From Filimonas effusa (GTDB lineage: Bacteria; Bacteroidota; Bacteroidia; Chitinophagales; Chitinophagaceae), in contig NZ_SDHZ01000003.1 in the NCBI RefSeq assembly GCF_004118675.1, forward strand, positions 124,001 through 188,000: a DNA stretch of 64,000 bases. The letters run 5' to 3'. Shown one piece after another: positions 17,033-26,645 of the stretch. The notes under the pieces were generated by a model, which did no database searches, had not been told where the DNA came from, and saw only the letters and a list, made by a program, of their open reading frames with translations. Both the position numbers and the translations under genes were made by a program. Numbering within the stretch: position 1 is the first letter of the stretch; each line of letters begins with the position of its first letter.

Positions 17033-17063
17033 AAAAAAAGGCCGTATCGAATGATACAGCCTT
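17033..17063 (-). terminator. Rho-independent terminator of the gld operon
   Basis: On the minus strand: GGCTGTATC, loop ATTC, GATACGGCC, then TTTTTTTAT. A 9-bp stem with one mismatch and a long T run, 28 bp after the gldN stop, is a clear intrinsic terminator for the minus-strand operon. Confidence 0.88.
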
Positions 17064-17090
17064 TTAAAAATATTGTCCGACTATAGCGCT

Positions 17091-18218
17091 CTAGTAAGCC
17101 CAGAGCGATTGTTCGTAATTGAAGATCTTTTCTTTGATATTCTCGCCTTCGAGCAGCTGGAACAAAGGATCTGTGATAAAACCTTTGATATCCTTGTCGA
17201 AGGGGTTATCGAGCGTAGACTTTACGATCCTGCTGCTGAACTGCCTGTTTTCGAACAGTTCTTCCCAGGTCATACGTCCGCCGTAGTTTTTACCGTTATA
17301 CACTTCGTATTTAGATAAAGCAGCCCTGAGATCGGGATAATAGATCCAGAACAGGGTGATATCATCGCCCAGATCGATACCACTGCTGGTACGTAAGCGC
17401 ATCATAGGCGCTATGCCCAGGATACGAACGAACATGCGGGAAGATTCTTTATCGAAGATCCATTCTTCTTTGATCTTGAACTGGTAGATAGAGTCGATAG
17501 GAATTTGTTTGTTCCTTACTTCTCTTTTCACCACGTTACCGTTAAGGTCGGTTACATCAACGGTATCGGCGCCGGCGCTGCCTGATAAACGGGCTAATAC
17601 TTCTGCTTTTGTAAGCGGGGTAGTAAACCTGTCGTCTTCGGCGGAGAAAGCGGTAACGCTATCGGGGCCGGTAATGCTATTATAGAGAATAGAGATAAAG
17701 CGCTGGTTACCGTTATCTTCATTTGCAGAGTAACGGAATGGCAGGTTTATTTTTTCCCTGGCATCGATGATACGCCATACTTTATGACGATACACCGCGT
17801 CGTCTTCACGGATATATTCATAAGTAAGCGGTGTTCTGTCTTTTACCAGGTTTCTTTCAATAGAATTGTCGTTTCGAAGGGAAGGGCGAATGGTGTCACC
17901 GATGCCGCTGCCGCCTGAGTTAGGCACTACTTCGATAGGCACGTTAACTGCAGGATCATTCGCAGGCGCTGTAGCAGCGGGGGCATTACCATATCCGCTA
18001 CGTGCAGGGGTTGCAGGGGCGCCATATCCACTGGGAGCAGGTGTACCATAACCTGAAGGAGCAGGAGCAGGCGGCTTTTGTGCAGTAGTATCCTTTGCAC
18101 TGGATGATCCATAGCGGCTGCGAGAGTTTCTGCGCTGGGCAGCAGCGTCCTGACTTACCACGGCCAATACAGCCAGTATCGTCAAAGGGTACACTATTTT
18201 GCTAATACTCCGTTTCAT
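17091..18218 (-). CDS. gldN: type IX secretion/gliding protein GldN
   Basis: A 375-residue exported protein, the last gene of a gldK-L-M-N block. GldN (PorN) is a periplasmic protein that joins GldK in the ring-like outer-membrane-associated complex of the type IX secretion system. It has a signal peptide (MKRSISKIVYPLTILAVLAV, cleavage near AAA-Q). A Pro/Gly/Tyr/Ala-rich linker with imperfect repeats of PSGYG/RSGYG occupies about residues 45-95. The conserved body contains DDAVYRHKVWRIIDAREKIN, FRILGIAPMM-like sequence (VRILGIAPMMRL) and LFWIYYPDLRAALSKYEVYN. The linker is longer and more repetitive than I expect for the family. It follows gldM by 23 bp. Confidence 0.92.
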   Translation of the reverse strand: MKRSISKIVYPLTILAVLAVVSQDAAAQRRNSRSRYGSSSAKDTTAQKPPAPAPSGYGTPAPSGYGAPATPARSGYGNAPAATAPANDPAVNVPIEVVPNSGGSGIGDTIRPSLRNDNSIERNLVKDRTPLTYEYIREDDAVYRHKVWRIIDAREKINLPFRYSANEDNGNQRFISILYNSITGPDSVTAFSAEDDRFTTPLTKAEVLARLSGSAGADTVDVTDLNGNVVKREVRNKQIPIDSIYQFKIKEEWIFDKESSRMFVRILGIAPMMRLRTSSGIDLGDDITLFWIYYPDLRAALSKYEVYNGKNYGGRMTWEELFENRQFSSRIVKSTLDNPFDKDIKGFITDPLFQLLEGENIKEKIFNYEQSLWAY

Positions 18219-18241
18219 ACGCTCTAAAATATTATAATATA

Positions 18242-19780
18242 TTAATAACAGTTAAACACCAGAGGCTGCAGACTCCTGGTTTGTCCGCCAGGTCCTGTTG
18301 CCTTAATTTCATCAATTACCAGGGTAGAACCCGCCTGTAATTTATTCATGATCCTTTTGGATGCGGCATTAAAGTAAGCGCCTCCGTTTTGTTCATACAT
18401 AGGAGTAGTAAAGCCTGCTCCTGTAGCATATACAACGTAGCTGGTTACATTAAATTGCACACCGTCGAATACAAAGTTTTCGAGTTCGGCACGTACCCCC
18501 TGCTGTGCTTTGATAGCATTTGTAAGTACACGGCCGCCTTTTTCCTTACCTACCATTGCAATAGGATCGGGAACAGTTTTTACGCGGAATTCGAAGTCGG
18601 TAGCTTTACCATCGGCCACCACGTGTACAGTTGCCATTCCGGGTTTGGCCGGCTTGGCAATATATTTACCTGCACCTGTTTTGTTAAGTGTACCGTTGTT
18701 GATGCTTACCTGTACTTTTTCATCGCCTACGTTACCACCGCTTACGGAGAGTTCGTTGTCAAGTGCGATATAAAGCACTTTTACCTTGTCGGCGCTAACA
18801 GATGCACCTGTAGGAGAACCAACGGTATATTGAATGTCTTTTTCAAGCACACCTTCTGTACCATCTGGTTTCTTATAGGAGATCCTCATCTTTTTAGTAT
18901 AGGCACCGGCACCGCCAACAGTAGTTTTATATTCAGCCACTCCATCGGCATTCAGCGCAACAACAGCGCCGTCGACAGTTACAGTAGGTAAAGCTGCTTT
19001 ACTGAAAGCACCTACGCCGCCTGTGATCACCAGTTCCTGGCCAGGCATCAGGTATTGTGAGCTCTGGCTGGCGATAGCCTGGAACTGATCGTAAACCAGT
19101 ACCACTTCGCCTACTTTTTTGTGCAGGTAATCAACCACCATAGCTTCACTGTTCCTTACGTCGTTCTGAAACTTGCTGAGGATAGTGATTGCAGCGATGG
19201 TAGGGGTCATATGGAAGTAAGACTCTTCCCATTTCTGGTTCTTTTCGCCTGTTTTTGATACAGGAACAGCAAGATCCAGTGGTAAGGTATTACCGAATTC
19301 AGTTTTTAAAGAAGGATCGATAGCCAACAAGTTGTTTTTGAAATCGGTGAGTTTCTGCAGTAATTCAGGGCCTTTTTTCAAAGGTTCGCTGATAAACAAC
19401 CTCGTAGGTGCGTCGATATTTTCTTCGGCAAAGATCTCTTCGCCATTTGGTCCTTTTTCCAGTTTTGATTCAACTTTCAGTTGCTGCTTGAGCGCATCGA
19501 TATACTGATAAGTTTCGTCGGCCAGTTTTTTGGCGGCATCTGCTTTGGGTTTCCAAAGAGCGGCGCGTTCCCTGGTTTGTTCGTCTTTCATTTTGGCCTC
19601 GAATGACTTAAAAACGGCGTCATTCTTTTCTTCCACCATTTCGTTTGCGTGGGTAAGGCTATTATTTACAGTTTTGAAGGCGTTTAAGATTTCGGATGAT
19701 ACGTTCAGTGCCAGCAGTGCAGTAAGCACCAGGTACATCATGTTAATCATCTTCTGCCGTGGTTCCGCTGGTAATGACAT
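18242..19780 (-). CDS. gldM: type IX secretion/gliding motor protein GldM
   Basis: A 512-residue inner-membrane protein. GldM (PorM) has one membrane helix and a long periplasmic shaft, and with GldL forms the proton-driven motor of type IX secretion and gliding. The hallmark N-terminus is present: MSLPAEPRQKMINMMYLVLT followed by ALLALNVSSEIL, a membrane helix around residues 12-32. The periplasmic part consists of a helical domain (about 35-215) and then Ig-like beta domains (KVQVSINNGTLNKTGAGKYI). It ends in a cysteine-containing tail (VFNCY). Encoded between gldL (56 bp upstream) and gldN (23 bp downstream), all on the minus strand. Confidence 0.95.
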   Translation of the reverse strand: MSLPAEPRQKMINMMYLVLTALLALNVSSEILNAFKTVNNSLTHANEMVEEKNDAVFKSFEAKMKDEQTRERAALWKPKADAAKKLADETYQYIDALKQQLKVESKLEKGPNGEEIFAEENIDAPTRLFISEPLKKGPELLQKLTDFKNNLLAIDPSLKTEFGNTLPLDLAVPVSKTGEKNQKWEESYFHMTPTIAAITILSKFQNDVRNSEAMVVDYLHKKVGEVVLVYDQFQAIASQSSQYLMPGQELVITGGVGAFSKAALPTVTVDGAVVALNADGVAEYKTTVGGAGAYTKKMRISYKKPDGTEGVLEKDIQYTVGSPTGASVSADKVKVLYIALDNELSVSGGNVGDEKVQVSINNGTLNKTGAGKYIAKPAKPGMATVHVVADGKATDFEFRVKTVPDPIAMVGKEKGGRVLTNAIKAQQGVRAELENFVFDGVQFNVTSYVVYATGAGFTTPMYEQNGGAYFNAASKRIMNKLQAGSTLVIDEIKATGPGGQTRSLQPLVFNCY

Positions 19781-19836
19781 TTTAGATTACTATTTTAAAT
19801 ACGGTTTAGAATTAGTGAACTAATAATGCTATTACC

Positions 19837-20592
19837 TTATCTGCCCTGCATAGCAGTGAGCATGTTACCATAAACCTGATTCAATCTGCCTAAGTTACCG
19901 GCGAGAGAAGCCAGTTGCTGCTGTGTGCGGAGTGCGTCGTCGGCGCTTCCGATCATAGCGTTAGAAGCTTCGTTCAGTTTACCATAGAACTGATTGAGGG
20001 CTTTCAGGTGGTTATTGCTTTCCTGCAATTCCAATTCGTAAATAGTATTTAAAGAAGACAGGTTGCGGGTAAGCACCTGTACCTGATCGTGGTAAGATTT
20101 TGTGCTGTCGGCTGCACCGTTGAAGGAAGAGAGTGCATTAGCGGTACCTATGTAGGCGTCTTTAACAGAGGCCAGAGCAGAGGTTGCTTCTTTTGTTTTC
20201 TGCGTATAATCGCCTGTAGCTGCTACTACGTCGCTGATTTCGCCCATTTTTTCAACGGTAACGCCTAACTTCTGGAAACCGGCGCTCAGTTTGGCGAGGT
20301 TAGCAGGAGTGATATCGGCTTCCTGGAGCATTTTTTCCATGCCTTTTAATGCGGGGTTGCCTTTTTCTACCACTTTTGCAGCAGGTTGAGGAGCATGCCC
20401 TGTATCGGGAGGTGGTAAGAATGCATATACGATGAAGATTAATGCTTCTGTAGTAAGACCCAGCTTTAACGCTAAGTCGGCCCACGATAAGTGGAGGATT
20501 TTGGCCATTGCGCCGAAAATTACGACTGCTGCACCCAGGCAAACGACTACGTTAACTGCTCTGTTTACTTTAGGGGATACTCCTGATGCCAT
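19837..20592 (-). CDS. gldL: type IX secretion/gliding motor protein GldL
   Basis: A 251-residue inner-membrane protein with two N-terminal helices (NVVVCLGAAVVIFGAMAKIL at about 12-31 and ALKLGLTTEALIFIVYAFL at about 37-55) and a long cytoplasmic helical tail. GldL (PorL) forms the stator-like ring around GldM and carries the acidic residue proposed for proton transfer; Glu in LTTEALIF of the second helix is the natural candidate. The tail is rich in Ser/Ala/Leu heptads and probably coiled. The gldK stop lies 146 bp upstream, a wider gap than between the other gld genes. Confidence 0.93.
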   Translation of the reverse strand: MASGVSPKVNRAVNVVVCLGAAVVIFGAMAKILHLSWADLALKLGLTTEALIFIVYAFLPPPDTGHAPQPAAKVVEKGNPALKGMEKMLQEADITPANLAKLSAGFQKLGVTVEKMGEISDVVAATGDYTQKTKEATSALASVKDAYIGTANALSSFNGAADSTKSYHDQVQVLTRNLSSLNTIYELELQESNNHLKALNQFYGKLNEASNAMIGSADDALRTQQQLASLAGNLGRLNQVYGNMLTAMQGR

Positions 20593-20738
20593 AACTAAAG
20601 ATGTTTTAAAAATTTCGGTCTAGTTGTGAGAGAACCTTTCGGATAAAGCCTATTTGGTCGCCAGAACTATTCAGCGTTTTGTTTATAAATAAAATAATTG
20701 GACGTTAAAACCTGGACGTTGTGTTGTGTTTTAGAATT

Positions 20739-22019
20739 TTATCTCCTACCCAATTGAGCAGGTAAATCAATTACGCAACGGAAACCAATGTAAGACTTAG
20801 CCGTATCCTGGTACTCGTAGCTACGGGTACTGGTCTGGAGGTAGTAGGCTACGTCTTTCCAGCTACCACCGCGTACCACCTTACGTTTCATACGTGGAGG
20901 ATCGGTTTCGCTGGCGTTATACCTTACATCGGGGTTCATATCGTGCTGGAAGTTGTAAGATCCTTCGTAGAAGTAGGAAGAAGTCCATTCTGCAACGTTA
21001 CCCGCCATGTTATACAGGCCAAAGTCGTTAGGCCAGTAGGCATCGGCGCGAACGGTATAGAATCCGCCATCTTCGGGGTAGTTACCGCGGCCGGGTTTGA
21101 AGTTGGCGAGCAGGCAACCTTTTTTATTCCTTGGATAGTAGTTACCCCAGGGATACATAGATTGCGTGCGTCCACCTCTTGCAGCATATTCCCATTCTGC
21201 TTCTGTAGGCAGGCGGAAATCGCTTTCCACTGCTTTCTTTCTGCGTTCCAGGAAGCTGTTCAGGTAAAAAGAGCGCCAGTGACAGAAAGCCATTGCCTGT
21301 TTCCAGTTAACACCTACTACAGGGTAGTTGCCAAAGGAAGGGTGGGCGAAATAGCGCTTCGCCATAGGCTCGTTATAAGAATAGGAGAAATCGCGCATCC
21401 ATACGAGGGTATCGGGATATACCTTTTGATCGTAACGGTAGATGTATTTACCGCGTTTGCCTGCATTTTCGCGTTTAGCGGCTTCTTTCAGGTCAAAGCC
21501 CTGAACATTATAGACGATCTTTTCAGGATCGATCTCAATTTTATTGTACAATCTGTTGTCGGGAGCGAGCACCAGTTTGGTTAATTTTTCGAGTGTGCCC
21601 TTGTCGGCATATTTAATGGTACGTGCTTTAGCCCAGTCGATAGCAGTATCGTTAGCCTGACCGGTTTTAAAGTAGCCCATTTCAACAGCAGCCAGGGAAT
21701 CGCGTACCCACCATACGAACTGGCGGTACTCGTTGTTGGTGATTTCAGTGGCATCCATCCAGAAGCCATTGATTGACACTTGTTTGTTACGGGCAGTGTA
21801 GTTGAAGTTTACATCTTCATCACTTGGGCCCATGTGGAAAGTTCCTGAGGGGACATATACCATTCCGAGAGGTTTACCCATGCTACCCCTGGCTCCTGGC
21901 GATATCCCGTGGAGCTGACCATCGTCGGCCACACCACTTTTTCCTTTCTTACTACAACCGCCTAAGGCGAGAGCGGCTGCGATAGTTAGCGCACTGATTG
22001 CGATCAATTGGCTTCTCAT
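20739..22019 (-). CDS. gldK: type IX secretion/gliding lipoprotein GldK
   Basis: A 426-residue lipoprotein with lipobox LALGGC (Cys about 22) and a formylglycine-generating-enzyme/sulfatase-modifying fold: GMVYVPSGTFHMG, then FWMDATEITNNEYRQFV, RLPTEAEWEYAARGG, GLYNMAGNVAEWTSSY and a final KVVRGGSWKDVAYYLQTSTR followed by GFRC. In GldK (PorK) this fold is used structurally: it forms the periplasmic ring with GldN under the outer membrane. It is the first gene of the gldKLMN operon here. The porP/sprF-like gene that often precedes gldK in other genomes is absent; 379 bp of non-coding DNA lie upstream. Confidence 0.95.
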   Translation of the reverse strand: MRSQLIAISALTIAAALALGGCSKKGKSGVADDGQLHGISPGARGSMGKPLGMVYVPSGTFHMGPSDEDVNFNYTARNKQVSINGFWMDATEITNNEYRQFVWWVRDSLAAVEMGYFKTGQANDTAIDWAKARTIKYADKGTLEKLTKLVLAPDNRLYNKIEIDPEKIVYNVQGFDLKEAAKRENAGKRGKYIYRYDQKVYPDTLVWMRDFSYSYNEPMAKRYFAHPSFGNYPVVGVNWKQAMAFCHWRSFYLNSFLERRKKAVESDFRLPTEAEWEYAARGGRTQSMYPWGNYYPRNKKGCLLANFKPGRGNYPEDGGFYTVRADAYWPNDFGLYNMAGNVAEWTSSYFYEGSYNFQHDMNPDVRYNASETDPPRMKRKVVRGGSWKDVAYYLQTSTRSYEYQDTAKSYIGFRCVIDLPAQLGRR

Positions 22020-22398
22020 TGTTCAATAATGGTTATTGCAGGGTATTGGCGAAATATGGTTACTAATGGGGCAGAAAACGGCATTCTTATTGCTAAAGAA
22101 GCCACGATTGCCCTTCCCACCAGGCAAACAATACACTTTAAAATAAAACATATGTTCAGTCAGATATGTAAATATAGAGTTAAAGCCCATTACACCTTCA
22201 ATTAATCTATTAAAAAATCGTATTTATTTTGAGGGATTGGCAAATTAGTGCTTTTCCCTTATAATCCATATTAGGTGTTTCCCTTCATTTTTTGAAGGTA
22301 TTTCCCCCCGCTTTACGTTTTCGTTAACATGTTCTCTTAGAAACGTGTGGTTCCCTCGCGTTAGTATGCAACTAAATGCATTTTCTGAACAATTATCG
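22020..22398. other. 379-bp AT-rich intergenic region upstream of gldK
   Basis: No convincing gene is seen. It should contain the gldK promoter (minus) and the end of the DUF255 transcript. An inverted repeat ACATAT/ATATGT sits near 22149-22170, and a small hairpin CCTTCA-TTTT-TGAAGG near 22283-22298 could help end the transcript coming from 22399. I found no clear TAnnTTTG box for gldK on the minus strand. Confidence 0.3.
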
Positions 22399-24423
22399 TT
22401 ACAACGCTATTAAAAGATCGTTAACCGAAACGAATGGCGCCTGGCAGGTGTAATCTTTACACAGGTAGATCCTGGTTTCTCCATTGGTTCCTTCACGGCC
22501 AGCCAGCAAAGGGTAGTTTTCGCCTGCGCCCTTGCCTTGTTGAAAGATCTTTCCCGGTATATAATGCTGCAACACCTCGTTACTAAGGGTTTCATGTTCG
22601 GGCCCTACCACTGCTATTTCCCTGAAACCCTGTGCCAGCTGCTGTATCAGCAATGCCCAGCAGCCGAAGGAACCAGGATAGCGGACAATGGTTTGCCCCA
22701 ATGCTCCTACCATTTGCTGCGCCTGCTGATACCACTCGTTTTTATTATATACGACCGATAGATAAGCCAGGTTTGCCGCCATCAGGGCATTACCCGAAGG
22801 CGTAGCCCCATCGTAAACTTCCTTTTTCCTTATCACCACATCGTTCTGGTTGTGGTGGGTATAAAAGAACAGTCCACTTTCCTCATCCAGGAACCATAAC
22901 TGCAGCCATTTTACGAGTGCTGCCGCTTTTTCCAGGAATCCGGTATCGCCTGTTACTTCCTGCAGCCTCAGATATGCCTGGATGAGCATGGCATAGTCGT
23001 CGAGAAAGGCAGGGATCCGCGCTTCCTTCTTCCAGCTATGTTTCCATCCGTCGGCTGTTCTGAAATGCTGTTCCAGGAAAGCCATATTCCGCAGCGCCAG
23101 TTCTCTGAAATGCGGGTTGCCGGTAGCGGCAAAAGCATCGCAGTAAGCTGTGTTCATCAGGGCATTCCAGCCCAGTAACACCTTATCATCGAGCAAAGGC
23201 CGCTGACGCTTGCCGCGCATTTCCATCAGCCGGCGATGCCATTCCTTCCTCTTCTCCTGTAACCCTTCTTCATTCAACTGCTTTTCAGCGGCAAATGCAG
23301 CCACCGATCGCGGCATCCATAATATATTGGTATGCCCTTCGTGCCAGTTACCTTCCGGAGTTACCTGATAGAGGTCGCAAAATAAGGAAGCCTCTTCACC
23401 CAAAATATCCTGTATTTCAGTGTATTGCCATGTATAAAATTTCCCTTCGACCCCTTCGCTGTCGGCATCCAGCGCACTGTAAAACGCAAATGCGGGCGAC
23501 ATGAGCTCTCTTTCAACAAATGCCAGCGTATGTTCTATTACTTCGCGGTAGGTAGCATCCTGTGTAAGCTGATATGCTTCGGATAGGGCGGAAACCAGCA
23601 GGGCATTGTCGTAGAGCATTTTTTCGAAGTGAGGAGCCTGCCATTCGGTGTCGGTACTATAGCGGGCAAAACCACCGCCGGCCTGGTCGTAAATGCCTCC
23701 CTGGATCATTTTATTGAGGCTTAACAAGGCCTGTTCTACTGCTTCTTGGTTTCCTGTATAGTGGTAATGCCGCAGCAGGTAACGAATTGAAAAAGTTTGC
23801 GGGAATTTGGGCGCCCGTCCAAACCCGCCCCATTCTTTATCGGCGCTGTGCAGGATCCCGTCGGCCATGAGCTGCAGGCTACCGGTGCCGATAACACCTG
23901 CTGCGTTGCCGCCTGTGAAGCGGTTTGCATTTTGGAGATGGGCTACCAGGTTTTGCGACTGGGTTTCTACCTCGCCGCGTTTGGTGCGGAAACTTTCATG
24001 CACGGCGTGGATCACTTCGCGCCAGCTTGACCTGTTAAAAGCTCTTACCGGCGGGAAATAGGTACCTCCGAAAAAAGGTTTACAATCGGGTGTAAGGAAT
24101 ACATTCAGCGGCCAGCCGCCTGCGCCGCTGATTGCCTGCAGTGCATCCATATATATATGGTCCAGATCGGGGCGCTCTTCACGGTCGATCTTGATATTCA
24201 CAAAATACTCGTTCATGAGGGCTGCCGTGTCTTCGTTTTCGAAGCTCTCGCGCTCCATTACGTGACACCAATGGCAGGCTGCATAACCAATGCTTACCAG
24301 AATAGGCTTATCTAGCGCGCGCGCCTGCTGCAACGCCTCTTCGCCCCATGGATACCAATGAACAGGGTTATGCGCATGCTGCAGCAGGTATGGACTTGTT
24401 TCGTTTATTAGCTTGTTGGGCAT
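22399..24423 (-). CDS. thioredoxin-domain DUF255 protein (YyaL/SPATA20-like)
   Basis: A 674-residue cytoplasmic protein of the widespread YyaL/spermatogenesis-associated-protein-20 family. The N-terminal thioredoxin-like DUF255 domain is obvious: [39 protein letters not shown] with the CHWC active-site-like pair, and [13 protein letters not shown]. It continues into an alpha/alpha-barrel domain like N-acylglucosamine 2-epimerases ([46 protein letters not shown]). Biochemical function in bacteria is not established. Length is normal. It stands alone, with a long hairpin between it and hemD. Confidence 0.95.
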   Translation of the reverse strand: MPNKLINETSPYLLQHAHNPVHWYPWGEEALQQARALDKPILVSIGYAACHWCHVMERESFENEDTAALMNEYFVNIKIDREERPDLDHIYMDALQAISGAGGWPLNVFLTPDCKPFFGGTYFPPVRAFNRSSWREVIHAVHESFRTKRGEVETQSQNLVAHLQNANRFTGGNAAGVIGTGSLQLMADGILHSADKEWGGFGRAPKFPQTFSIRYLLRHYHYTGNQEAVEQALLSLNKMIQGGIYDQAGGGFARYSTDTEWQAPHFEKMLYDNALLVSALSEAYQLTQDATYREVIEHTLAFVERELMSPAFAFYSALDADSEGVEGKFYTWQYTEIQDILGEEASLFCDLYQVTPEGNWHEGHTNILWMPRSVAAFAAEKQLNEEGLQEKRKEWHRRLMEMRGKRQRPLLDDKVLLGWNALMNTAYCDAFAATGNPHFRELALRNMAFLEQHFRTADGWKHSWKKEARIPAFLDDYAMLIQAYLRLQEVTGDTGFLEKAAALVKWLQLWFLDEESGLFFYTHHNQNDVVIRKKEVYDGATPSGNALMAANLAYLSVVYNKNEWYQQAQQMVGALGQTIVRYPGSFGCWALLIQQLAQGFREIAVVGPEHETLSNEVLQHYIPGKIFQQGKGAGENYPLLAGREGTNGETRIYLCKDYTCQAPFVSVNDLLIAL

Positions 24424-24445
24424 GAAAGGGTACTGATTAAATGAG

Positions 24446-24498
24446 AAATGCTAAACACCGGGGCGGCAACAAAGTTCCGCTTCCGGCATTTAGCATTT
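24446..24498 (-). terminator. long hairpin between hemD and the DUF255 gene
   Basis: AAATGCTAAA (24446-24455) pairs perfectly over 10 bp with TTTAGCATTT (24489-24498), with an inner CCGG/CCGG pairing (24458-24461 with 24483-24486). It lies 75 bp beyond the hemD stop. The T run after the stem is weak on the minus strand, so it may be a terminator for hemD or an element in the leader of the DUF255 gene. Confidence 0.5.
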
Positions 24499-24572
24499 TA
24501 CGATAAAAAAATTATTCCCCGGTCTTTTAAATGTAATCTCTTCTAAAAAGCCTGCCTTTTTATAAGACGCTA

Positions 24573-25379
24573 CTAGGCTTTAGGTACTTTCATTGTGGTA
24601 AGGTACTGATCGAGTGCCGAAACCATACTGGGCGCCTGGGGTGCAGGTGCTTTTATTTCGAGGGTAAGGCCTGCTTCTTCAACCGCTTTAGCGGTATTAC
24701 TGCCAAAGGCGCCGATATGTACGCCACTGGAATTGAAGTTGGGACAGTTCTCGAACAGCGCTTTTACACCGCTGGGGGTAAAGAAACAAATGATATCATA
24801 TACCTGGTTTTCGAGCACTTCTTTGGCATCGTTGCTGATAGTGCGGTACATGAATCCCATCTGGAATTCGCATTTGTTTGTTTTCAGCCAGTTTACGATC
24901 TCATTGTCCTGCTGATTTTCACTGCAAACATAAAGGAAGCGTTCGTTTTCCTTATGTTTGTTGATTACATCGAACAGGCTTTTGTTTGAGCCATCGGCGC
25001 CGTAGAAAACTTTGCGTTTCCGGTAGAGGATGAATTTCTGAAGATACAGTGCTACAGCTTCGGTAATGCAGAAATACTTGGTATCCTGCTTAATGCTGAC
25101 CTTCATTTCTTCGCAGGTGCGGAAAAAATGGTCGATGGCATTACGACTGGTAAAGATGACAGCGGTAAAACTGGCAATATCTACCTTTTGTTTGCGAAAT
25201 TCCCGCGCAGGGATGCCTTCCAACCGGATAAAAGGATGAAAAAACAGTTCTACGTTATACTTCCGGGCCAGCTCAAAGTAAGGAGACTTATCGCTTTCAG
25301 GCCTGGGCTGGGTGATGAGAATTCTTTTGGCACTTGCTGATTTTTTGGTGCTTAAGCTTTTAACCCCATTTTTTACCAT
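24573..25379 (-). CDS. hemD: uroporphyrinogen-III synthase
   Basis: A 268-residue HemD-family protein, which closes and inverts hydroxymethylbilane to uroporphyrinogen III in haem, sirohaem and cobalamin synthesis. The sequence is divergent, as usual for HemD, but the recognisable blocks are there: RILITQPRPESDKSPYFELA, FTAVIFTSRNAIDHFF near residue 75, a middle linker, DIICFFTPSGVKALFENCP near 195, and HIGAFGSNTAKAVEEAGL near 222. The first about 17 residues are basic and may be extra; no better start is obvious. It follows the DUF4271 membrane-protein gene by 33 bp on the same strand, a pairing I recognise from other Bacteroidota. Confidence 0.88.
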   Translation of the reverse strand: MVKNGVKSLSTKKSASAKRILITQPRPESDKSPYFELARKYNVELFFHPFIRLEGIPAREFRKQKVDIASFTAVIFTSRNAIDHFFRTCEEMKVSIKQDTKYFCITEAVALYLQKFILYRKRKVFYGADGSNKSLFDVINKHKENERFLYVCSENQQDNEIVNWLKTNKCEFQMGFMYRTISNDAKEVLENQVYDIICFFTPSGVKALFENCPNFNSSGVHIGAFGSNTAKAVEEAGLTLEIKAPAPQAPSMVSALDQYLTTMKVPKA

Positions 25380-25412
25380 GCTATTTCTCCCTTATGTATT
25401 TCGATTGCAAAA

Positions 25413-26642
25413 TTAGATAGTAAAGCCTGTTTTATTGAATAGAACCTTATAAATTATTATAATAGGTAATATTTCAACACCGCAAAGGTAAATAAAAAAG
25501 TGAAATGCACTGACGCGCAGCATATCGCGGACCGCCGCCAGTGAGAGAATGTAGCGGTATAGCACCAGTAAACCCGCGATGCACAAAGAAGCTGTAAGTC
25601 CCACTACGTTTAGCTCTCCGCTCGAAAAGCTTACCAGCCAAAGCATTGGTAACAAAATAACTCCCAGCAACTTATTTACCAGAAAAACAATAAAAATATA
25701 AGTTTCAGAAGCTTCTTTTACGCGGAACACCCAGCCTGTAAAGCGCAGGAACAGGTATTTCAGGCAGTATAAAGCGATGAGCCCGGCTGTGCTATACAGC
25801 ATTAATTCCCAGAAAGAAAGTGTTGTTAATTTTTTTTGTGTTACAACTACGGCTATAAATGCGGCCACCACCAGCACGAACAAAAGGTTCATGAACATTG
25901 AAGGCAGCAGGTTTTGCGCCAGTTGTTCCCTGGTTTGTTTTTGCCTGAATGATGTTTGAAACAACATTTTAAATACCTGTTGAAAGTATTTAGGGAAAGT
26001 GGCTTTTATGAAAGCCAGGAACAGCACCAGCCCTGCCAGCAGATAAAAAAGGTAATCGGTAGATTCTCTTACCCAGTAAGAAGTGATCATGTAGGCCGGC
26101 TTTTCTTGAGCAGGCAGGTATTTTACGTTAAGCGCCCGGCGGAACAATGTATCTTCCTGCCAGGTCAGTTTTTTTATGGGTGCTGGCTTTGCCGCTGTTA
26201 CCAGGGCTACTGTATCGCGGGCAGCACGAAGCATGGCCATAGAATCGGCTCTTAGTTTGCCGGCGCTATCCGTGATAATACCGGCGCTGCCCGGCCTTTG
26301 TGCCTGTGCAGGTTGTATTGCCTGTGTATTGGCGGCGGCTGCGTTTCTGCCTGCAACTGTTGCTCCTGCTGCCGGTGGCGCTGTGCTGCGCGCTGCCGGT
26401 ACACTATTCCCGGTTCCCGGTGTTGCAGCTCTTGCAGGCGCTACTGCACGTGTACCTGTAGCACGGGTAGCAGTATCTCTTGGTGGTGTTACCGAGGCCC
26501 TGCGGACAGCTGGCTTATTGGTATCCCCGGGCTTTGCCTGTGCAGGCACCTGTCTTATAACACGCTTCCGTACCGTATCGGACTGCGCCGTAAGTGTAAA
26601 ACAGGCCAATAAGAAAGATATTAAGAAAAAAGGCTTTAGCAT
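25413..26642 (-). CDS. DUF4271-family integral membrane protein
   Basis: A 409-residue protein with an N-terminal signal-like segment (MLKPFFLISFLLACFTLTAQ) and a low-complexity Ala/Pro/Arg/Thr-rich stretch from about 25 to 150. After a short region containing WQEDTLFRRALNVKYLPAQ come about seven membrane helices (from YLFYLLAGLVLFLAFIKATF at about 195 to the end). The helical part fits the DUF4271 family, common beside hemD in Bacteroidota. Function is unknown; a membrane role in tetrapyrrole metabolism is only suggested by position. A TATCTTTG promoter box lies 7 bases before the ATG. Confidence 0.8.
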   Translation of the reverse strand: MLKPFFLISFLLACFTLTAQSDTVRKRVIRQVPAQAKPGDTNKPAVRRASVTPPRDTATRATGTRAVAPARAATPGTGNSVPAARSTAPPAAGATVAGRNAAAANTQAIQPAQAQRPGSAGIITDSAGKLRADSMAMLRAARDTVALVTAAKPAPIKKLTWQEDTLFRRALNVKYLPAQEKPAYMITSYWVRESTDYLFYLLAGLVLFLAFIKATFPKYFQQVFKMLFQTSFRQKQTREQLAQNLLPSMFMNLLFVLVVAAFIAVVVTQKKLTTLSFWELMLYSTAGLIALYCLKYLFLRFTGWVFRVKEASETYIFIVFLVNKLLGVILLPMLWLVSFSSGELNVVGLTASLCIAGLLVLYRYILSLAAVRDMLRVSAFHFFIYLCGVEILPIIIIYKVLFNKTGFTI

Positions 26643-26645
26643 GAG

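Noticed and set aside
16447-17090. tRNA or rRNA gene in the longest gap
   Set aside because: No cloverleaf, TTCRA arm or CCA-end pattern could be found; only terminators and the nested hairpins.
17999-18075. Possible CRISPR-like short repeats in the GldN gene
   Set aside because: They are in-frame codon repeats for (P/R)SGYG in a coding linker, with no spacers or cas genes.
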